A stretch of DNA of 64,000 nt, taken from NCBI RefSeq assembly GCF_900141835.1, contig NZ_FQZD01000011.1, positions 62,001-126,000 of the forward strand. Reading direction: 5' to 3'. This document shows positions 27,235 to 35,219 of this stretch, piece after piece; the stretch's first letter is position 1, and each line of letters opens with the position of its first letter. This DNA comes from Propionispora hippei DSM 15287 (lineage in GTDB: Bacteria > Bacillota > Negativicutes > Propionisporales > Propionisporaceae). Under the pieces are notes generated by a model. It had not been told where the DNA came from. It saw only the letters and a program-made list of their open reading frames with translations, and made no database searches. Both the position numbers and the translations under genes were made by a program.

Positions 27235-28584
27235 ATGATGATTGGTTTACAGCTATTAGTGATCCTGCTCTGTCTGCTGGTGGGCACCCGGTATGGTGGG
27301 ATGGGATTAGGGCTGATCAGTGGTTTCGGACTTTTTATACTTACTTTCTTTTTTGGTGTGCAGCCGGGTACGCCGCCTGTCGAGGTGATGCTGACTATCC
27401 TGGCCGTTATCGGCTGTGCGTCGGTACTGCAGACGGCAGGCGGTCTGAATGTTATGATGCGGTTTGCCGAAAGATTGTTGCGCCGCCATCCCGACTACAT
27501 TACGATTTTGGCGCCGCTGACGACTTGGACACTTACTTTCTTATGCGGTACCGGCCATGTGGTATACACGATGTTTCCAATAATTTACGACATTGCGATT
27601 AAGAAAAATATCCGCCCCGAACGGCCTATGGCCGTTGCTTCGGTGGCATCCCAGATGGGAATTGGCGCCTCGCCGGTATCGGTTTCGGTCGTTTCGTTGG
27701 TGTCTATTCTGGCGCAGGCTCATGGTGTCGGACAGGCTATCGGTATTATCCAGTTATTGTCGGTGTCTATTCCGGCGACTTTCTTCGGGGTTTTGGCGGC
27801 CGCTTTGTGGAGTATGCGGCGAGGCCGGGATTTGGATAAGGACCCGGAGTTTCAGGCTAAGCTGCAGGATCCCGAGCAAAAAGCGTATATTTATGGCAGT
27901 TCGGATACCATGCTGGACAAAGTGTTTCCCAGGCAGGCCTATTGGGCTACCTGGATTTTCTTTGCGGCCATTGTTCTGGTTGTCCTGCTAGGTGCTTTTC
28001 CTGGTCTGCGCCCATCCTTTGCCGGTGCCAACGGCAAGCTAAGTCCCTTGTCGATGAATTTGGCCATTCAGATGATGATGCTGATTGCCGGTGCCGTGAT
28101 TATGATCGTCTGCAAGGTGGATTCCCGGGAGGTGTCCAACGGCAATGTCTTCAAGGCAGGCATGGTGGCCATCATTTCGGTATTCGGTGTAGCATGGATG
28201 AGCGACAGCTTCTTCCAGGTTCATTTCAAGCTGCTGCAGCAGTCGCTGGCCGGTGTCGTAGCCAGTCAGCCCTGGATGTATGCCGTTGTTCTGTTCTTAG
28301 TTTCCAAACTGGTAAACAGTCAGGGAGCAGCGATTGTGGCGATTGCGCCGATCGGTCTTAACCTGGGTGTGGACCCCCGGTTGATTGTGGCCTTTTTCCC
28401 GGCGGCGTACGGCTATTTCGTGCTGCCTACCTATCCGAGTGATTTGGCCTGTATTGGTTTTGACCGTTCAGGTACGACGAAAATAGGCAAGTTCATTATT
28501 AATCACAGTTTTATTCTGCCTGGTATTATCGGTGTGATAACAGGCTGTATCGTAGGCTATACACTGGTAAGCATATTATTTTAA
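27235..28584 (+). CDS. Anaerobic C4-dicarboxylate transporter (DcuA/DcuB family)
   Basis: A 449-residue membrane protein matching DcuA/DcuB along its length: QPGTPPVEVMLTILAVIG, FLCGTGHVVYTMFPIIYD, SVASQMGIGASPVSVSVVSL. Dcu carriers exchange fumarate, malate or aspartate for succinate during anaerobic growth. Start is ATG 27235 (or 27238) after AAAGGGG. The DcuSR-like pair directly upstream is the expected regulator. Whether it works as DcuA or DcuB cannot be told from sequence. Confidence 0.93.
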   Translation: MMIGLQLLVILLCLLVGTRYGGMGLGLISGFGLFILTFFFGVQPGTPPVEVMLTILAVIGCASVLQTAGGLNVMMRFAERLLRRHPDYITILAPLTTWTLTFLCGTGHVVYTMFPIIYDIAIKKNIRPERPMAVASVASQMGIGASPVSVSVVSLVSILAQAHGVGQAIGIIQLLSVSIPATFFGVLAAALWSMRRGRDLDKDPEFQAKLQDPEQKAYIYGSSDTMLDKVFPRQAYWATWIFFAAIVLVVLLGAFPGLRPSFAGANGKLSPLSMNLAIQMMMLIAGAVIMIVCKVDSREVSNGNVFKAGMVAIISVFGVAWMSDSFFQVHFKLLQQSLAGVVASQPWMYAVVLFLVSKLVNSQGAAIVAIAPIGLNLGVDPRLIVAFFPAAYGYFVLPTYPSDLACIGFDRSGTTKIGKFIINHSFILPGIIGVITGCIVGYTLVSILF

Positions 28585-28591
28585 ATGCAGG

Positions 28592-28621
28592 AAAAAAAGG
28601 TCTGTTGTCAGGCCTTTTTTT
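28592..28621 (+). terminator. Intrinsic terminator of the Dcu transporter gene
   Basis: AAAAAAGGTCT, a short loop, then AGGCCTTTTTTT. Confidence 0.85.
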
Positions 28622-28645
28622 GTATACCGTAATAATGATTTCTAG

Positions 28646-28674
28646 TTGACAAATTATTACTTTTACTGGATACT
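28646..28674 (+). promoter_or_regulatory. Sigma-A type promoter of riboswitch-MCP transcript
   Basis: TTGACA, 17-bp spacer, GATACT. It lies about 35 bp before the c-di-GMP aptamer, so the RNA would start near 28681. Confidence 0.8.
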
Positions 28675-28710
28675 AAGAGAGTGTCAATTGTGCAAAGCAG
28701 TAAAAATGAA

Positions 28711-28802
28711 TATTGGGCAAACCTGCCGAAAGGCAGGGACGCAAAGCTACGGGTCTAACGACAATGAATTTTGCCTATGATCGCCATGCCGCCAAGTAAC
28801 CG
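28711..28802 (+). promoter_or_regulatory. Cyclic di-GMP-I (GEMM-I) riboswitch upstream of chemoreceptor
   Basis: The aptamer hallmarks are all present: GGGCAAAC, the P2 helix CCTGCC-GAAA-GGCAGG with a GNRA tetraloop, the GGGACGCAAAGC core and GGGTCTAA of the P3 helix, with the receptor side near TATGATCGCC. The expression platform is an intrinsic terminator at 28821-28846. Ligand is c-di-GMP by family. ON or OFF direction is not clear here: TAACC-GAGG-GGTTA (28797-28809) could compete with the closing helix. The regulated gene is the chemoreceptor at 29051. Confidence 0.92.
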
Positions 28803-28820
28803 AGGGGTTAGTTGTTTTGT

Positions 28821-28846
28821 AGGACAGGGCTATCCCTGTCTTTTTT
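28821..28846 (+). terminator. Riboswitch terminator
   Basis: GGACAGGG, four-base loop, CCCTGTC, then six T. It lies between the aptamer and the chemoreceptor start. Confidence 0.9.
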
Positions 28847-28859
28847 GCATGGTCAAAAG

Positions 28860-29030
28860 AAGCTAACCCGTCTGATCGTTAGACCGGCAAGTAGTTTGCC
28901 AGACTTGCGCGGCATTGCGGACAGGGCATGAGTCCCTGGGGCGTCTGGCAAGAATGATGGAAGGAGGCGGTTAGGACTGAGCGACAAGGTAAGGGTTCCC
29001 GACTTTTGGTGTAGAGGAAGTAAAAACGGG
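28860..29030 (+). other. Structured untranslated leader between riboswitch terminator and MCP gene
   Basis: No gene fits in this 200-nt stretch, yet pairing is dense. TTGCCAGAC (28896-28904) pairs with GTCTGGCAA (28943-28951) around an inner CAGGG/CCCTG hairpin. CTAACCC (28863-28869) can pair with GGGTTAG (28805-28811) across the terminator. TCGTTAGACC (28876-28885) is the exact complement of the aptamer segment GGTCTAACGA (28752-28761). It is not a class I recognise. Confidence 0.4.
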
Positions 29031-29050
29031 TAGAGGAGATTCAGTGAACA

Positions 29051-30742
29051 GTGAAATTAACGATAGGTAAAAAGATTTTTGGGGCTTTTCTTGTTATTAT
29101 TAGCGGCATGGTTCTCTTGAGCGGTTATACTTACTATAAAATTGGCCAGATTAATGAAGAGTACCAGTCTACTACAACGATAAACATTGAAAAACTGATT
29201 CTGGCGGAGGAACTGTCCGCTAATATTGTAGATGAAGCCGCGACGGTCCGTAAATTTAATCTTACCGGCGATCCGGCGGCACGGGAAGAGTTTGCTGCTA
29301 TCCGAAAGGAATCAAACGACAGAATTGACCGGATGGAGCATATTTTTGTAACGGAAAGTGCGAAGAAAAGCATAGTCGAGATTAAGGCGGCCAAGGCGGA
29401 ATACGAACAATTGGCCACCCAGGCCATGCAGGCAGGTCTGGCCAATGATCAGCAAGCTCTGAAAACCATCATCCAACAAGGGACTGTTCCCTATGCAAAG
29501 GTAACCAAGCAAACGGATGAACTGGTTGATATGATTAAGGAGTATGTTAAAACAGAACAGGCGAAAATTGCCGACAAAGCAACAACCAATCAGCGGGTTC
29601 TTTTCATTATCAACGGCCTGATTATTGTGCTGGCTGTTGCCATTAGTATTAAACTTAATAGCTCCATCTCTACGGCGGTAGGCCAATTGGTCCGGGCAGT
29701 TACGGAGATTGCCGGCGGGAAAATTACCCGAGACAGTATTCGCGTACAGTCAAATGATGAAATCGCTGATTTGGCTGCTGCGGTAAATACGATGAAAAGC
29801 AATATGCGGACAATGATTCAGCAGGTTATGGATTCGGCCGAACTATTGGCTGCTTCTTCGGCGCAGTTAAAGGATAATTCCGGCCAAATGGCGCAGGCCG
29901 GCAGCCAGGTGGCGGACTCGATCAACGCCATTGCCTCCGGGGCCGAGCAGCAATTGGCTTCCATCGATGCGACGGCGGCGGTAATTACGCAGATGTCGGC
30001 CGGAATTCAACAGGCTGCGGCCAATGCGGCGGAAATTAATGAACGGTCGGGCGAAGCGGCGGAAACGGCAATCCTTGGCAGTGAATCGGTGAAGGGTGCT
30101 ATACTGCACATGAATAAAATAGAAGAAAACGTTTCCCATTCGGCTGAAGTGGTTACGCAATTGGGCATGAGGTCGAAAGAAATTGGGCAAATTATCGACA
30201 CGATTTCGCAAATTGCCAGCCAGACTAATCTGTTGGCGCTGAATGCGGCGATCGAAGCGGCACGGGCCGGGGAACAGGGACGGGGGTTTGCCGTAGTTGC
30301 CGAGGAAGTGCGTAAGCTGGCTGAACAGTCACAGGATGCGGCCAAACAGATTGCCGAGTTGATTGGCATGATTCAGACCGATACCGACAGGGCAGTTGCC
30401 GTCATGAACGAAGGACCGGAACTGGTCAGTCAGGGGGCGGATGTTGTGCATATGGCCGGACTGGCTTTTCAGGACATCAACGATCTGGTTCAAACCGTTC
30501 ATGAACAGATGCAGCAAGTGTCGGACACGCTACAGCAAATTTCCACAGGCAGCCAGCAAATTGTCTTATCGGTAGAACGTATTGACCAGCATAGTAAACT
30601 GGCAGTAGGCAAGACACAGGCGGCTTCGGCAGCTACAGAAGAACAGTCGGCGTCGTCGCAGGAAATTGCAGCGGCCAGTGAGGAATTGTCCAGCACGGCA
30701 GAGGAGCTAAAGCGTATTGTCGACCGGTTTCAATTAAGTTAA
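29051..30742 (+). CDS. Methyl-accepting chemotaxis protein
   Basis: A 563-residue receptor: TM1 (about 9-30), an extracytoplasmic four-helix-type sensor (about 31-180), TM2 (about 183-203), HAMP (about 205-255), and a cytoplasmic coiled signalling domain. The tip motif is [20 protein letters not shown] followed by [18 protein letters not shown]. Start is GTG 29051 with GAGGAG twelve bases upstream, a longish spacing. No chemotaxis kinase genes are nearby. Control by a c-di-GMP riboswitch means receptor levels follow the biofilm/motility second messenger. Confidence 0.93.
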   Translation: MKLTIGKKIFGAFLVIISGMVLLSGYTYYKIGQINEEYQSTTTINIEKLILAEELSANIVDEAATVRKFNLTGDPAAREEFAAIRKESNDRIDRMEHIFVTESAKKSIVEIKAAKAEYEQLATQAMQAGLANDQQALKTIIQQGTVPYAKVTKQTDELVDMIKEYVKTEQAKIADKATTNQRVLFIINGLIIVLAVAISIKLNSSISTAVGQLVRAVTEIAGGKITRDSIRVQSNDEIADLAAAVNTMKSNMRTMIQQVMDSAELLAASSAQLKDNSGQMAQAGSQVADSINAIASGAEQQLASIDATAAVITQMSAGIQQAAANAAEINERSGEAAETAILGSESVKGAILHMNKIEENVSHSAEVVTQLGMRSKEIGQIIDTISQIASQTNLLALNAAIEAARAGEQGRGFAVVAEEVRKLAEQSQDAAKQIAELIGMIQTDTDRAVAVMNEGPELVSQGADVVHMAGLAFQDINDLVQTVHEQMQQVSDTLQQISTGSQQIVLSVERIDQHSKLAVGKTQAASAATEEQSASSQEIAAASEELSSTAEELKRIVDRFQLS

Positions 30743-30777
30743 ATAGCGGCTCTGCAAGCTTATCGGCCAAGGAAAGG

Positions 30778-30813
30778 AAAACCCCAGGCGAGTTGATTCC
30801 CGCCTGGGGTTTT
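30778..30813. terminator. Bidirectional intrinsic terminator
   Basis: AAAACCCCAGGCG and CGCCTGGGGTTTT form a 13-bp stem between the MCP gene and the convergent small gene. Confidence 0.9.
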
Positions 30814-30816
30814 ATG

Positions 30817-31146
30817 CTATTCTAGATCTAAGATCTTTGTTAACTCCATCGTTATTTTAAGCAAGGGGTTTTCCACCATATAGCCGGATAAAGTCATTTG
30901 ATCTTCCTTCCTGTGGCCGGTTAGTGACAGAGTGTAGGAATGAATGGCACCGAAGAAAGAAGGGCCTGTACCATGCTTGTTGACACAGACAGAACCGGTG
31001 ATGGCATCATTTTCGAAAGAGAGTTTGCCAACATGATAAAATGAAGCATCGCCGCCAATAAGCTGATCGCCATCAAGTACGGCGGTACCGGCGCCAAAGG
31101 ACAGGTTTTTAGTACGAAATTGAAAGGACCAAATACTTTTCGACAT
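30817..31146 (-). CDS. GrlR-like small beta-barrel protein
   Basis: A 109-residue protein with alternating strand patterns: FGAGTAVLDGDQLIGGDASF, YHVGKLSFENDAITGSV and YTLSLTGH. The pattern resembles the GrlR fold (a calycin-like barrel that in enteropathogens sequesters the regulator GrlA). Here no type III secretion genes are present, so the role is unknown; similarity is to fold and spacing of motifs only. Its ATG is preceded by GAGGGGG. Confidence 0.6.
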   Translation of the reverse strand: MSKSIWSFQFRTKNLSFGAGTAVLDGDQLIGGDASFYHVGKLSFENDAITGSVCVNKHGTGPSFFGAIHSYTLSLTGHRKEDQMTLSGYMVENPLLKITMELTKILDLE

Positions 31147-31358
31147 ATGATTACCCCCTCTTAATCGTTATATCATATAATTTTGCCATATAGTTACAAA
31201 ATCCTGCCAAATAGGACGGCATTTTTGATAATTGATCATAAAAATAACGCGGCAGATTTCTGTCGCGTTGGTAGGGCAGGTCTTTCCGTATATCGACTGA
31301 CGAGACGGACTTTTGATGTCCGGCAATTTTTTCTTTCAGGCTTAGTGGAGCCGTAGTT

Positions 31359-31499
31359 CTATTCTGCCGGAGTATCGTTGGTATCCGGCAGTTCGGTTGC
31401 TGCCGGTTGTTCCTCCGGCATGTTTTCTTTTTTAATGTTATGCATAACCAGTTCGGCATCGGAGATACTTGAGAATACACCGTTTAGCAGCTTTTTCAT
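31359..31499 (-). CDS. Small hypothetical protein (46 aa)
   Basis: The sequence starts MKKLLNGVFSSISDAELVMH and is acidic and proline-rich at the end (PEEQPAATELPDTNDTPAE). GGGAGG lies seven bases before ATG 31499; another in-frame ATG at 31505 is too close to it. No known domain. It is one of several short minus-strand genes here. Confidence 0.6.
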   Translation of the reverse strand: MKKLLNGVFSSISDAELVMHNIKKENMPEEQPAATELPDTNDTPAE

Positions 31500-31625
31500 T
31501 GACATACCTCCCTTAATTTTGCGTAAACTTCACCACAATATATAGTATATGCGGTAGATATGCAAATATGCCCGGAAAAAATTTCTGTTGCCTGTTGGCA
31601 GAAGTTAAAGATGACCAAATAAATA

Positions 31626-31642
31626 AGGTGGCATAGCCACCT
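31626..31642 (-). terminator. Probable terminator of the 38-aa gene
   Basis: AGGTGGC-TAT-GCCACCT on the minus strand followed by an A/T-rich tail (TATTTATTT). Confidence 0.5.
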
Positions 31643-31645
31643 CGG

Positions 31646-31762
31646 TTACTCCTTATTAGAGTTCTTTTCCGCCTTGCTCTCGCTTTTGGATGCTGCGACA
31701 TTTTGTGCCTTGTTCCGGGCATTTTGGCGGCTTTTAAACTGATCGAACGTTTTTCCTCCCAT
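31646..31762 (-). CDS. Small basic hydrophilic protein (38 aa)
   Basis: Begins MGGKTFDQFKSRQNARNKAQ and continues with Lys/Ser/Glu/Asn-rich residues; no hydrophobic core. An ideal AGGAGGTG ribosome site precedes ATG 31762 by seven bases. Composition recalls small spore or nucleic-acid-associated peptides, but I cannot assign a family. Confidence 0.6.
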   Translation of the reverse strand: MGGKTFDQFKSRQNARNKAQNVAASKSESKAEKNSNKE

Positions 31763-31803
31763 AAGAATCACCTCCTGTCTTGAACTCTGCGAAACATGCC
31801 TGC

Positions 31804-31980
31804 TTAATGGGGCGGTACATCATGCATAAGCGGGTCGGCTTCAATTTCCTTTAATTCCAGATTATTTTGGTAAGTAAGGGCCAGCGTGCTGGCGGCATCA
31901 AAATATGCATCCTCATAATTGCTGGCTCTTACTGTTTTGCCGGTGTCCAGGCCGTCAAGAAAAATACGGTAGCGTACCAT
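31804..31980 (-). CDS. Small hypothetical protein (58 aa)
   Basis: Starts MVRYRIFLDGLDTGKTVRAS and has the alternating pattern of a small alpha/beta protein (YRIFLDG, EDAYFDAASTLALTY, LELKEIE). GGAGG lies eight bases before ATG 31980. No known family recognised. Confidence 0.6.
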   Translation of the reverse strand: MVRYRIFLDGLDTGKTVRASNYEDAYFDAASTLALTYQNNLELKEIEADPLMHDVPPH

Positions 31981-32174
31981 AGCCGGTTTCCTCCACAGTT
32001 GTTTATCGGTACTAGTTTATCCTTTGGCCGGCGCTGTTATACCGGTTGTTAGAAAGCTAAGCCTGCCGTAATGGGCGTGCCATAGTCTGATATATAAGCT
32101 GTTCTAGTTTACGTAACAATAGGGGGATTGCGGCATACTATATAATAAATCGAAAAATAGGGGGGGCCGTTGCC

Positions 32175-32357
32175 ATGAGAGCCTATGCCTATGGTACGGG
32201 ACGCCTGATCTATCCGCTGTGTCCTTACTGCCACCGGCCGTATCGTACCGGAATCTGGTACGGCAAGCGTCCACCGAATCCTTTTGTCTTTTTTCCTGAA
32301 CTGGTGGTTGAAACCTCGTATGCGACGTTGTTTCCGGAACTCGTATTTTATCCCTAG
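32175..32357 (+). CDS. Small CPYC-motif protein (60 aa)
   Basis: A short aromatic- and proline-rich protein with one CPYCHRPY half-zinc-ribbon and YPLCP before it. A GGGGGGG stretch about seven bases upstream of ATG 32175 could serve the ribosome. A strong terminator follows directly. Function unknown. Confidence 0.5.
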   Translation: MRAYAYGTGRLIYPLCPYCHRPYRTGIWYGKRPPNPFVFFPELVVETSYATLFPELVFYP

Positions 32358-32367
32358 TGATGTAGAT

Positions 32368-32416
32368 AAAGAAAACAGGCAACAGCACCATAGATGTGCT
32401 GTTGCCTGTTTTCTTT
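32368..32416. terminator. Strong bidirectional terminator
   Basis: AAAGAAAACAGGCAACAGCA plus C and its inverted copy give a 21-bp stem with a seven-base loop. Confidence 0.9.
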
Positions 32417-32430
32417 GTATGTAACAATAT

Positions 32431-32589
32431 TCAATGGTCGTGAATCGGGACCAAGGCAATCCAAAGATCAGGTTTTTTCTTCCATCTCATTAGCCGGTTG
32501 TACCTTTGGGTGGCTTGCAGCAGGCAGCCAACGCGCTTGGTCATGCAAATTTTCCCGTAACGGATATAGATTCCCCAGGCTTTACTCAT
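32431..32589 (-). CDS. Small basic hypothetical protein (52 aa)
   Basis: Starts MSKAWGIYIRYGKICMTKRV and is rich in Arg/Lys and Trp. AAAGGGG lies about nine bases before ATG 32589. It ends just before the shared terminator at 32368-32416. No family recognised. Confidence 0.5.
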   Translation of the reverse strand: MSKAWGIYIRYGKICMTKRVGCLLQATQRYNRLMRWKKKPDLWIALVPIHDH

Positions 32590-32840
32590 AATACATACCC
32601 CTTTCCGGTTTTACGTAATAAGCAGTAGTAGGATGATAGCAGGGAAGCTCTGCCGGAAAAATGGGCAACGGTATTGAATAAAGTCGGAGCAGTGAATCTG
32701 CCGGTAGCCGAATTATAACATGAAAGTTTACATAAAGATAGCGGTGCTTTTTTCCAGCGGGAAAACGCCAGCCGGCTGTGGCCGATACCAACCTAGCGGA
32801 ATATGGTGTAGGGGGAGAATAATATGGATTGAGGGATTGT

Positions 32841-34226
32841 ATGGAAAGAAAGGAATTTAATGATTATGTGAGACAGCTCGTTGTCGGTGTAAATGAAAGG
32901 GTACCGTTGCTGAACGGAAGCAATAGTACGGCCATCAATTTTGACAATGCAGCTACCACGCCGCCCTTTCACTGTGTCTTAAGAAAAATTGAAGAGCTTT
33001 GTCCCTGGTATTCTTCTGTGCACCGCGGTACCGGCTATAAGTCGGTGCTCACCTCTGACTGGTACGAAGCGGCGAGGGAAGAAATCAAAGCGTTCGTTCA
33101 CGCAGACGAGGAAAAGGACATTCTTATATATACGAAGAGTACGACCGAGGCGATTAATGTTCTGGCTCATACCCTGTCCCAGCAAGAAGGGCAGGCTGTT
33201 GTTCTTTCCTCGGAAATGGAGCATCTGGCCAATGATCTGCCGTGGCGGGATGTCTTTACCACCGACTATGTGGCCGTTGACCGGAGTGGCCGCCTGGTCC
33301 TGGCAAATCTGGAGAAAAAGCTGCGGCAATACGACGGCAGCGTAAAGCTGGTTGCCGTCACGGGAGCGTCAAATGTGACAGGCTTTATGAATCCCATACA
33401 TCAAATTGCTGCCATTTGTCATCAATACGGAGCACAGCTTTTAGTTGACGGAGCGCAGCTTGTGCCGCACTGTCCGCTGGATATGAAGCCTCATTCATCG
33501 CGGGAGCATATTGATTTTTTGGTTTTTTCGGCCCACAAAATGTACGCCCCTTTTGGCGTGGGCATCCTGATCGGTCCCCGTAAAGCCTTTCACGATGTCA
33601 GCCCCCTGTGCAAAGGGGGTGGGGCGGTCAGACTGGTAGGCCGTCAGTTTGTCGACTGGGATGATTCACCCTATAAGGAGGAGGCAGGGACCCCGAATGT
33701 GCTCGGGGTGATGGCTTTGGTGGCAGCCATTCGTTTGATGACACAGCTTGACATAGGAGAAATCCATGCTTATGAAAGAGAACTGACCGAGTATATTATG
33801 ACCGGCCTGTCGGCGATTCCCGGTATTCGCCTGTTTGGCCGGACACGGAACGGTGAGGATCGGGTAAGCCTTTTTTCCTTTCAAGTGGATGGGCTGGACC
33901 ATCGGGCGTTTGCCAAAATGCTTTCCTATGAGGCGGGGATTGCCGTGCGCAGCGGGCTGTTTTGTGCCCATCCTTATGTCGAGAAATTACTGGGAGTTAC
34001 GGAAAAGGAACTGAACTATTATCATAAGCACCAGGAAGCGAGGGTGCCGGGACTGGTTCGGGTCAGTCTGGGCGTGTATAATACCTGCCGGGAGGCTGAT
34101 GTATTTCTGGAGGCGGTCGATCATATCCTCAAGCATAAAGACCATTACAAACAAAAATATGAAGCGCTGGATAGTCAGGCCGGTTCGGGGAATGTGCCGT
34201 TCTGGGTAAAACGGCATGTGCCGTAA
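32841..34226 (+). CDS. Class V aminotransferase / cysteine desulfurase-like enzyme
   Basis: A 461-residue fold-I PLP enzyme. INFDNAATTPPFH is the family N-terminal motif, YTKSTTEAINVLAH the helical turn, LLVDGAQLVPH holds the PLP-ring Asp, and FSAHKMYAPFGVG the Schiff-base Lys. A cysteine near FCAHPYV could match the mobile active Cys of group II desulfurases, but the surrounding sequence is not NifS/IscS/SufS-typical. No Fe-S assembly genes are nearby, so a different sulfur or amine acceptor is possible. I chose ATG 32841 (GAGGGA upstream) over an in-frame TTG at 32829. Confidence 0.82.
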   Translation: MERKEFNDYVRQLVVGVNERVPLLNGSNSTAINFDNAATTPPFHCVLRKIEELCPWYSSVHRGTGYKSVLTSDWYEAAREEIKAFVHADEEKDILIYTKSTTEAINVLAHTLSQQEGQAVVLSSEMEHLANDLPWRDVFTTDYVAVDRSGRLVLANLEKKLRQYDGSVKLVAVTGASNVTGFMNPIHQIAAICHQYGAQLLVDGAQLVPHCPLDMKPHSSREHIDFLVFSAHKMYAPFGVGILIGPRKAFHDVSPLCKGGGAVRLVGRQFVDWDDSPYKEEAGTPNVLGVMALVAAIRLMTQLDIGEIHAYERELTEYIMTGLSAIPGIRLFGRTRNGEDRVSLFSFQVDGLDHRAFAKMLSYEAGIAVRSGLFCAHPYVEKLLGVTEKELNYYHKHQEARVPGLVRVSLGVYNTCREADVFLEAVDHILKHKDHYKQKYEALDSQAGSGNVPFWVKRHVP

Positions 34227-34263
34227 TAGGGAGGAATATCGCCGGCCATCATATAGACAGGTG

Positions 34264-34300
34264 AAAAAAGGCCGTTCCGGGGTTGCCGGGGCGGCCTTTT
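34264..34300 (+). terminator. Intrinsic terminator
   Basis: AAAAAGGCCG with an inner CCGG/CCGG pairing and CGGCCTTTT. Confidence 0.85.
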
Positions 34301-34343
34301 CAACTATTTAGAGAGAAGAGTATGCTTGTGTTTGGCTCAGGTG

Positions 34344-35129
34344 CTATTGATTCGGGCTGGGGTTATCGCCAGGCTGGCAGGGCGGTTGGCCAGGCAGCGG
34401 CCCATGGGGCGGACGGAGAGTGTCAGCCACTTTTTTTGCCTGCTCATCGCTTAGTCCGGCGGCTTTTTTCAGGTCTTTCACCATGTCGGGCCGGCCTGCT
34501 GCCTTTTGCTCAAAATAAGCGTGGCGTTCTTCAGGGGTCATGTCTTTGGTTTTTTCGAATTCGGCTTTTCTTTCCTCAGCCTTGGCGGCGAAGAAGCGCT
34601 GGAGCTTATCCGATTGTTTCTGGGTAATGGTACCGTCCTGGACAAGCAGCGCTACTTTATTTTTCAGGCCGGGAACGCCTTTTTCCGGACCGGCGGGTCG
34701 GGGCGGCCGCATGGCATCGGCCACTGCTTTGGCCTGGTCATCGCTCAAACCGGCCGCGGTCTTGATATCGCCGATAAAGTCGGGACGGGTGCCCTTCTTT
34801 TGCTGGAAATAGGTGCGCCGGTCAGCTTCCGACATGGCCTTTACCTTTTCAAATTCCGCCCGGCGTTCATCATCCTTTGCCTGGAAGAAAGACGCCAGCT
34901 TATCGGCCTGGTCCTGGGTGATGGTTCCTGCGCTTACTAACTGGGTAAGCGTATCAGTCATCTGCTGTCGCATATCCTTAAAGTCAGGCGGCGGGCATTC
35001 CCGGCGGGCTCCAAAATCCGGCGGCGGTGCGGCGGTATCGGGGGCGGCCAGGGCCAGTCCTCCCAGAGAAAGCAGGATAGTTCCGGTGAGAAAACCACCG
35101 ATGGTCTTTTTCATTAATGATATTTTCAT
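34344..35129 (-). CDS. Secreted two-repeat helical protein (Spy/CpxP- or DUF2680-like)
   Basis: A 261-residue exported protein with a signal peptide (TIGGFLTGTILLSLGGLALA-AP). It then has two near-identical repeats of about 85 residues, each reading GTITQ.Q.DKL..FF.AK..ER.AEFEK...M and ending AAGLSD.QAK.VAD..RPP, plus a Pro-rich tail. The repeats are charged helices like those of periplasmic Spy/CpxP chaperones. AAGGAG precedes ATG 35129. It is 90 bp downstream of a two-component pair on the same strand, so it may be that system's target or accessory sensor. Confidence 0.7.
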   Translation of the reverse strand: MKISLMKKTIGGFLTGTILLSLGGLALAAPDTAAPPPDFGARRECPPPDFKDMRQQMTDTLTQLVSAGTITQDQADKLASFFQAKDDERRAEFEKVKAMSEADRRTYFQQKKGTRPDFIGDIKTAAGLSDDQAKAVADAMRPPRPAGPEKGVPGLKNKVALLVQDGTITQKQSDKLQRFFAAKAEERKAEFEKTKDMTPEERHAYFEQKAAGRPDMVKDLKKAAGLSDEQAKKVADTLRPPHGPLPGQPPCQPGDNPSPNQ

Positions 35130-35219
35130 AAGGCATTCTCCTTTGCTGTATAACGTTGTCTTGCTTGATTCTTATTATGCAGGAGAATTGTTACAGCTTT
35201 GTTACGAACTTGTGTATAA

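Noticed and set aside
28860-29030. Group I intron downstream of the c-di-GMP riboswitch, as known with a class II switch in Clostridioides
   Set aside because: No P/Q/R/S core motifs were recognised and the region is only 170 nt.
31151-31480. 109-codon minus-strand frame
   Set aside because: Overlaps the better supported 46-aa gene in another frame, is Arg/Pro-rich without pattern, and has no ribosome site.
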